Part shown: positions 59,657 through 64,000 of the stretch, in pieces
How the letters are laid out: every line of letters begins with the position of its first letter
How positions within the stretch are numbered: the stretch's first letter is position 1
NCBI RefSeq assembly: GCF_001425355.1
Contig: NZ_LMQN01000012.1
Span: forward strand, 544,034-608,033
DNA length: 64,000 nt
Direction: 5' to 3'
From: Chryseobacterium sp. Leaf405
GTDB lineage: Bacteria > Bacteroidota > Bacteroidia > Flavobacteriales > Weeksellaceae
The notes under the pieces: generated by a model
What the model was told of the DNA's origin: nothing
The model's input: the letters and a program-made list of their open reading frames with translations, nothing else
Database searches by the model: none
Program-made: the position numbers and the translations under genes

Positions 59657-60238
59657 ATGGCACGAACAAAAGAATTTGATGAAGAACGAGCTTTGGATAA
59701 AGCGATTGAGATTTTCTGGCATAAAGGTTATAATGGCACTTCTGCTCAGGATTTGGTAAATCATTTGGCTATAAGCCGCTCAAGTCTATATGATACTTTT
59801 GGAGATAAGCAGAAGTTATTTGTAAAATGTTTAGAAAAGTATCAGAAGCAGAATCAGGATGCAATCACCGAGCTTTTCCGCTTTTCAGAAAATATAAAAG
59901 ATACATTGCAAGCTATTTTTAAACAAGCCGTTATAGAAAGTCTGGAAGATAGAATTACAAAAGGCTGCTTTATGGTCAATTCTTCTGTTGAATTGGCAAT
60001 GCACGATTCTGAAGTTGCTAAAATAGTACAGGAAAATACAGTTACAATGATTAATATTTTCACGGATGCAATTCAGAAAGGTCAGGGGCTAGGACAGATT
60101 TCTAAGAAATCAGATGCGAAAGTTTTAGCAAGATTTATCTTCAATAACTATTCAGGAATAAGAGTTTTGGCCAGAAGTGGTGAAAAGGATAAACAGGTTT
60201 ATGACGATATTGTGAAGGCAATACTTTCACTGTTGTAA
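59657..60238 (+). CDS. TetR/AcrR family transcriptional regulator
   Basis: 193 residues. An N-terminal helix-turn-helix (AIEIFWHKGYNGTSAQDLVNHLAISRSSLYDTFGDKQKLF) and an all-helical ligand domain (KQAVIESLEDRITKGCFMVNSSVELA). The start is ATG 59657; the longer frame at 59612 lies inside the operator. It should repress itself and the SDR gene through two matching operators. Confidence 0.93.
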   Translation: MARTKEFDEERALDKAIEIFWHKGYNGTSAQDLVNHLAISRSSLYDTFGDKQKLFVKCLEKYQKQNQDAITELFRFSENIKDTLQAIFKQAVIESLEDRITKGCFMVNSSVELAMHDSEVAKIVQENTVTMINIFTDAIQKGQGLGQISKKSDAKVLARFIFNNYSGIRVLARSGEKDKQVYDDIVKAILSLL

Positions 60239-60269
60239 AAGACTTTGTAAATAATCTTACTATTAAATA

Positions 60270-60303
60270 AAATGGCACCAACTGTCTTTAGTTGGTACCA
60301 TTT
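60270..60303 (+). terminator. Terminator after the tetR gene
   Basis: AAATGGCACCAACT (60270-60283) pairs with AGTTGGTACCATTT (60290-60303) with one C-A mismatch. A 37-codon frame begins in the stem but is probably chance. Confidence 0.65.
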
Positions 60304-60682
60304 AACTTCTGTACCCATAACCGAAGAAATATCGAAACATTTGGTGGAAGATTTGGAAAGAATTGTAGAACTAAATAATGATTAAATAGGTTCTCTATAA
60401 ATCTTTTTATTTGTGATTTAAGTCATCTGAGACAAACTAAAAAAGAATTACCAGCATATTCAGATATTTTTACAGTTGAAGCCGTTATTAAATTTACCTT
60501 TGAATGTTTAGAAATAAACGGCTTTGGAATAGTATATCCTTGATGGGTTTCATTTGACTTTTGACCAAACTAAAAATTAAGCAAAGATTTTGTGATAGAA
60601 TTAGGGAGGACTCTAAAATTTTTGCAACGAATTTTTCACACTCATCTTCATTTTGGTAATCGGTATTTTAATGATACTATGA
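60304..60682. other. 379-bp gap without a clear gene
   Basis: No intact reading frame above 40 codons is convincing. A plus-strand frame at about 60410-60543 reads DLSHLRQTKKEL and ends INGFGIVYP, and its nucleotide start resembles 62834-62885. It may be decayed coding sequence. Confidence 0.4.
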
Positions 60683-62221
60683 CTACTTTTTAAGTAATTC
60701 TCTAGCTTCTTCACGAGATGATTCCCTTATGCTATTTTTTAACTTACTAATTTCATCTACATTATTAGAAGATTTCATTGTATTAGTATTCGATTTTTTA
60801 TTAATGTCAGTTTTGGCTGCTCCTTGACTTGCTAATAATGCTGCTTTTAATTCTGCATATTTTTCAAATAAGTGTGAGTTAATCAAAGGAGACTTAACAT
60901 TTATTTTTTTTGATGTATTTGTCCTATATAAATTATTATTCATAGAGTGACAAGTAAAACAATTCGTTCCTTCTGCTTGGAATGTGGTCTCCATAGTGAC
61001 ATTTGCTAAATTTAAACTGCCAAAACTTTGCCCATTACCGATACCATCTGGTTTTGATAAATTTCCATCTAGTAACTCATTAATTGGAGCATTAGTTTTT
61101 GACCATATAGAGCCGACTAATTTATAGTTCGACCATATTTTAACTTTATCATTCGTAAGGGCTTTTTTAGCTAATTCGTTACTAGATTTAATCATTGTAA
61201 CAAACTCTTTATCTTCTTTAATAACGTCCATTCCTTGAGATGCCTGATTGTATCTAACTCCTTCAGGATGGGATTGAAATACTTTATTTTTAACTTTTGG
61301 AGTAAGAGTGGTTGTATCTTGAATAATTCCATCTTCTGTATTTCCAACAGAGTTCCCATCGAATAATGTGTATTTATCTGATTTAGAATTTACAGGGTCT
61401 CCATGAAAACTTGTTCTATCTGGTGCTAAATCTCGTTGATCAAAAGTTGACCACACGCCTTCAGGGTGCTCTGCTGTAACTGTAAATATATGAAAACCAA
61501 TCATAGACATTCTTTGTAGCTCGACGTTATTATAATTTTCTTCCAAATTTTTATCAGGTTGATTTACAATTGCAGTGATATTAAAAGTTTTAGTAGAATC
61601 TACTACTTCAGATGTTTTTATCCAAGCTATTTTAATTTCGGTAGCACCAACTGGATATTGATTTTTACTCTCACGAATAGAACGCTTTAAGCTATCATTT
61701 TTTAGTATTTCAGCTGCTTGGCTAATAATTGATGATGCATCGGGTGAATTAAACATCTCTAATATTCCGTCATTAGCATGTATCGAATATCTTACGAGAG
61801 AATTGCTCTTGCTACTCAATTTTGTTCCGTCTGCTTGTTGATACAAATCTAAGATTAGTGGTAATTTACCATCTTTTAAGTATGAAGATTGTAATCCTTT
61901 CTTTTTTAAAAAATCTATTTTTATTTCTTCACCAAAATCATTAACCTGTTTTAATTCTTTCATAAATACAGGAACATTATCTTCGGTATTTGACGTTAAC
62001 CATAAAAATTTTTGCCAAGACCAGTCAACAAACATTTGATCATTGTTAAGAACTATGGTATCAACTGTATTTTTAATTTCGTTGTTCTTATTGTAATCTT
62101 CAAAAATACTTACTAAGCTTGTTTTAGTTTTAGAATAAGTATTTTTTTTACAAGATGTAAGCCCCAGTAAAGTAGCTGTTGTAATGCTCAAAAGCATCAA
62201 TTTTTTGAATTTTGATTTCAT
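60683..62221 (-). CDS. Lipoprotein with a c-type haem motif
   Basis: 512 residues. Signal with lipobox GLTSC near residue 24, so it is envelope-anchored. One CxxCH haem-attachment motif (GTNCFTCHSMNNN) lies near residue 423, and no clear axial ligand partner can be named. Other stretches, such as VDWSWQKFLWLT and HPEGVWSTFDQRDLAPD, are conserved-looking but unknown to me. The C-terminal 60 residues are Ser/Lys/Asn-rich and possibly disordered. It may be a cytochrome or peroxidase-like protein. The local codon use is more AT-rich than the operon genes to the left. Confidence 0.7.
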   Translation of the reverse strand: MKSKFKKLMLLSITTATLLGLTSCKKNTYSKTKTSLVSIFEDYNKNNEIKNTVDTIVLNNDQMFVDWSWQKFLWLTSNTEDNVPVFMKELKQVNDFGEEIKIDFLKKKGLQSSYLKDGKLPLILDLYQQADGTKLSSKSNSLVRYSIHANDGILEMFNSPDASSIISQAAEILKNDSLKRSIRESKNQYPVGATEIKIAWIKTSEVVDSTKTFNITAIVNQPDKNLEENYNNVELQRMSMIGFHIFTVTAEHPEGVWSTFDQRDLAPDRTSFHGDPVNSKSDKYTLFDGNSVGNTEDGIIQDTTTLTPKVKNKVFQSHPEGVRYNQASQGMDVIKEDKEFVTMIKSSNELAKKALTNDKVKIWSNYKLVGSIWSKTNAPINELLDGNLSKPDGIGNGQSFGSLNLANVTMETTFQAEGTNCFTCHSMNNNLYRTNTSKKINVKSPLINSHLFEKYAELKAALLASQGAAKTDINKKSNTNTMKSSNNVDEISKLKNSIRESSREEARELLKK

Positions 62222-63184
62222 GGTTATTTAGATTATTAGTTTTTAGTTGATTATATCTTTAAAATTGTAATAACATTCTTTAGTTATAAGCAGGGTGGTT
62301 ATTAAAAAAATTATTACGCTGTTTTACAAATCCCATTTTATACAATATAAATTGTAAAACTTTAGACTGAAATTGATTTCCCACTTAGGAACTCGAGGAT
62401 GTTCCATATGCTCTGTTAGCATAATAATAGTTACTAAAATCATGGCTAAATTATGACAACAGATAATCATAGAGAATAACACCAATTCCTAACCTTCGCT
62501 CACAGGTTTAGTTGATGCTTTATCAATAAAACAATATTAATGTAATTTCTTTAAAAAGAATTCAGTATTAGTACTGAATTTTGAAGCAATGTATTATGGA
62601 ATGATTACTAAATTTTCGTGTGGGATTTAATTGAATCTCTTATTTCGCAATTTCATGAACTTCAACTAGGTTGTGGAAAATTATTGAATCCAAAATTTCT
62701 GTTAGGGAATTAATCGAGTACTTTTCTGAAGATTAATTAAACAATCAATTAATACAATTTCTAAGATTTGACTCTAATAAATTTTAATAAACTCTTTGAG
62801 CGTTAAAATGGACTTGACGAGTGTGTCTTCAAATATTTTTATCGATGATTTTAGTCGTTTGAGCTAAATTAAACAAGAATTGCAAAGCTCATTTTTATTA
62901 AATAATTTCTTTTATTCTTTGTCTAAAGCAATTTAATTCTAAGAATTATTAATCAGCAATGGAATAATGAGCCTTAATTTGGCTTTGTTGATCTTATATC
63001 CATTAAACTATTTTAGATTATGATATGTTAATCAAAAATGGTGTGCTCAAAAATAAGTTACCATTGTCAATTGTATAAAAAAATATACTATTGCACTCAT
63101 AACTAAAGCAGACATTCAGGAATTCACTCTCCAAACATTCTGCATTTACTTAATGAAATTAAGTTAGTATTATTTAACGGTGAA
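62222..63184. other. About 960 bp of AT-rich sequence without a gene
   Basis: No convincing frame on either strand. A stem AATTCAGTA with TACTGAATT is at 62559-62580. A stretch at 62834-62885 resembles 60402-60453 at roughly three of four bases. The region reads as gene decay between two envelope-protein genes. Confidence 0.5.
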
Positions 63185-63193
63185 ATAAAAAAA

Positions 63194-63218
63194 ATTACCG
63201 GGAACACTCCCCGGTAAT
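63194..63218 (-). terminator. Terminator of the truncated surface-protein gene
   Basis: ATTACCGGG (63194-63202) pairs with CCCGGTAAT (63210-63218). On the minus strand it is followed by a T tract, and it lies downstream of the stop at 63249. Confidence 0.85.
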
Positions 63219-63248
63219 TCAACATTTGTGTATTTAGAATCTGTAATT

Positions 63249-64000
63249 TTATTTTGTAGCCAAAGTATTTATATAGAATGGAGTTAAATTATAAGATGGC
63301 AGATTAGAAGGTGAATTACCTCTAAAAACATACACTTGAATAACATAATTTTGATTAGTAGCTACAGTAGATTTTGCTACATTTATTGAAACTGTCTGGC
63401 CATTTCCATTGTTTGAAATTAATCCAAATGAATCCCTTGGTCCTGCTGCTGCTCCACTTAAAGTACTCGGTAATGCTGTACTCCCAGGAGTTAATTTTAC
63501 TATCACATCACACTGTGCAATTGTACCACTACTGCCTTGTGCATTCAAAATACCAGTCATCACAGTTTTTATATTTGCTCCAATCGAAACAGAAACATTC
63601 TGCCTTAAAGCCGGAACCTCTGTCCAATTACCTGAATTATTCGGAATAAGATTCATATCGAACACCGGTGCTAAATCTAATGAAGTGTATTCGATAGTTG
63701 TACCACCTGGTCTTTGAACTTGTAGAAATCTCCAATCTGGTGATGTAGGTGTTCCTAAATTCAAATAAAGACCAACGTTCGAAAAATTTGCATTTGTATT
63801 AAACACCACTAATCCATTAGCAGGGTTGGGAATCGTACTCGCATCTGTAGCACTTGTTAATGCCACACGAGGAGGCAAAAATCCTTTATTAGAGGATGAA
63901 AGTTCCATAATCGAAGATTGATCAGGATTATTTGTTCCTATCCCAATTTGTGCCATAGCAACTGTACTTAATGAAATACACATTGTAACTAATAAATTTT
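63249..64000 (-). CDS. Secreted surface protein, truncated at the window end
   Basis: The frame runs off the right end of the window. Upstream of the internal ATG at 63983 the codons continue in frame as NLLVT, which completes a signal peptide ending VAMAQ, so the true start is beyond 64000. The mature part starts IGIGTNNPDQSSIMELSSSNKGFLPPRV, a style seen in many flavobacterial exported proteins. The remaining part has Gly/Asn/Thr-rich beta segments and no sorting domain. Its function is unknown; a structural surface or tail-fibre-like role is a guess. Confidence 0.75.
   Translation of the reverse strand, partial: NLLVTMCISLSTVAMAQIGIGTNNPDQSSIMELSSSNKGFLPPRVALTSATDASTIPNPANGLVVFNTNANFSNVGLYLNLGTPTSPDWRFLQVQRPGGTTIEYTSLDLAPVFDMNLIPNNSGNWTEVPALRQNVSVSIGANIKTVMTGILNAQGSSGTIAQCDVIVKLTPGSTALPSTLSGAAAGPRDSFGLISNNGNGQTVSINVAKSTVATNQNYVIQVYVFRGNSPSNLPSYNLTPFYINTLATK

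Noticed and set aside
60272..60385. 37-codon plus-strand frame after tetR
   Set aside because: It begins within the terminator stem and has no recognisable domain. It could be a gene remnant, but the support is too thin for a feature.
1..64000. CRISPR arrays, tRNA and rRNA genes
   Set aside because: No regularly spaced repeats of CRISPR type and no recognisable tRNA or rRNA sequence were seen by eye on either strand.

Overview
The window looks like a chromosome segment from a Chryseobacterium-like member of the Flavobacteriia (Bacteroidota). The evidence is an AT-rich genome, gldD, type VI secretion sheath genes of the Bacteroidota subtype, lipoproteins with Bacteroidota-style lipoboxes, and repeated TAnnTTTG minus-7 promoter boxes with almost no Shine-Dalgarno sequences. 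No rRNA, tRNA or CRISPR array was seen.

Layout. 0-16 kb is mostly housekeeping: an M13 metallopeptidase, an isolated tssB-tssC pair, mutY, gldD, a PfkB kinase, a SurA-like chaperone, a nitronate monooxygenase-like enzyme, a hydrolase, an HD-domain protein, a rhodanese, queG, and an SRPBCC-photolyase pair. 16.2-23.7 kb is a five-gene minus-strand operon that I read as an undescribed exopolysaccharide synthesis and export system. It encodes a TolC-like channel fused to a glycoside-hydrolase-like barrel, an HlyD-type adaptor, a zinc-ribbon (TackOD1-like) protein, a membrane GT2 synthase and a large surface lipoprotein. 24.5-39.8 kb is a molybdenum block. It holds a Tat-exported three-subunit aldehyde/xanthine-type oxidoreductase (PaoABC-like), XdhC, and a compact Moco operon (moaA, mocA-like, moeA, tauE/safE, a small SUOX-fold protein, moaD, moeB-rhodanese, moaE, a moaC-mogA fusion), facing a cysteine desulfurase.

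40-43.6 kb is a redox or electrophile-response unit. An HxlR regulator with an N-terminal cysteine diverges from an old-yellow-enzyme, SDR and quinone-reductase operon, and two matching operators bracket the promoter. Next come a 43-codon remnant of a second old yellow enzyme and a complete IS1595-family element (43,934-46,510) with 24-bp terminal repeats, an 8-bp target duplication (TTAATTAA), three passenger genes and a strongly structured ~120-nt segment. The element landed exactly on the stop codon of a polysaccharide-deacetylase-like gene.

46.5-54.2 kb is a minus-strand cluster of mostly exported enzymes plus an alginate-export-type porin, probably a periplasmic degradation pathway of unknown substrate. 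It diverges from a TPR sensor histidine kinase and a sigma-54-type response regulator. 58.7-60.2 kb is an SDR-TetR pair with two near-identical operators. 60.3-64 kb is gene-poor: a large lipoprotein with one CxxCH haem motif, about 1 kb of decayed sequence, and a surface protein cut by the window end.
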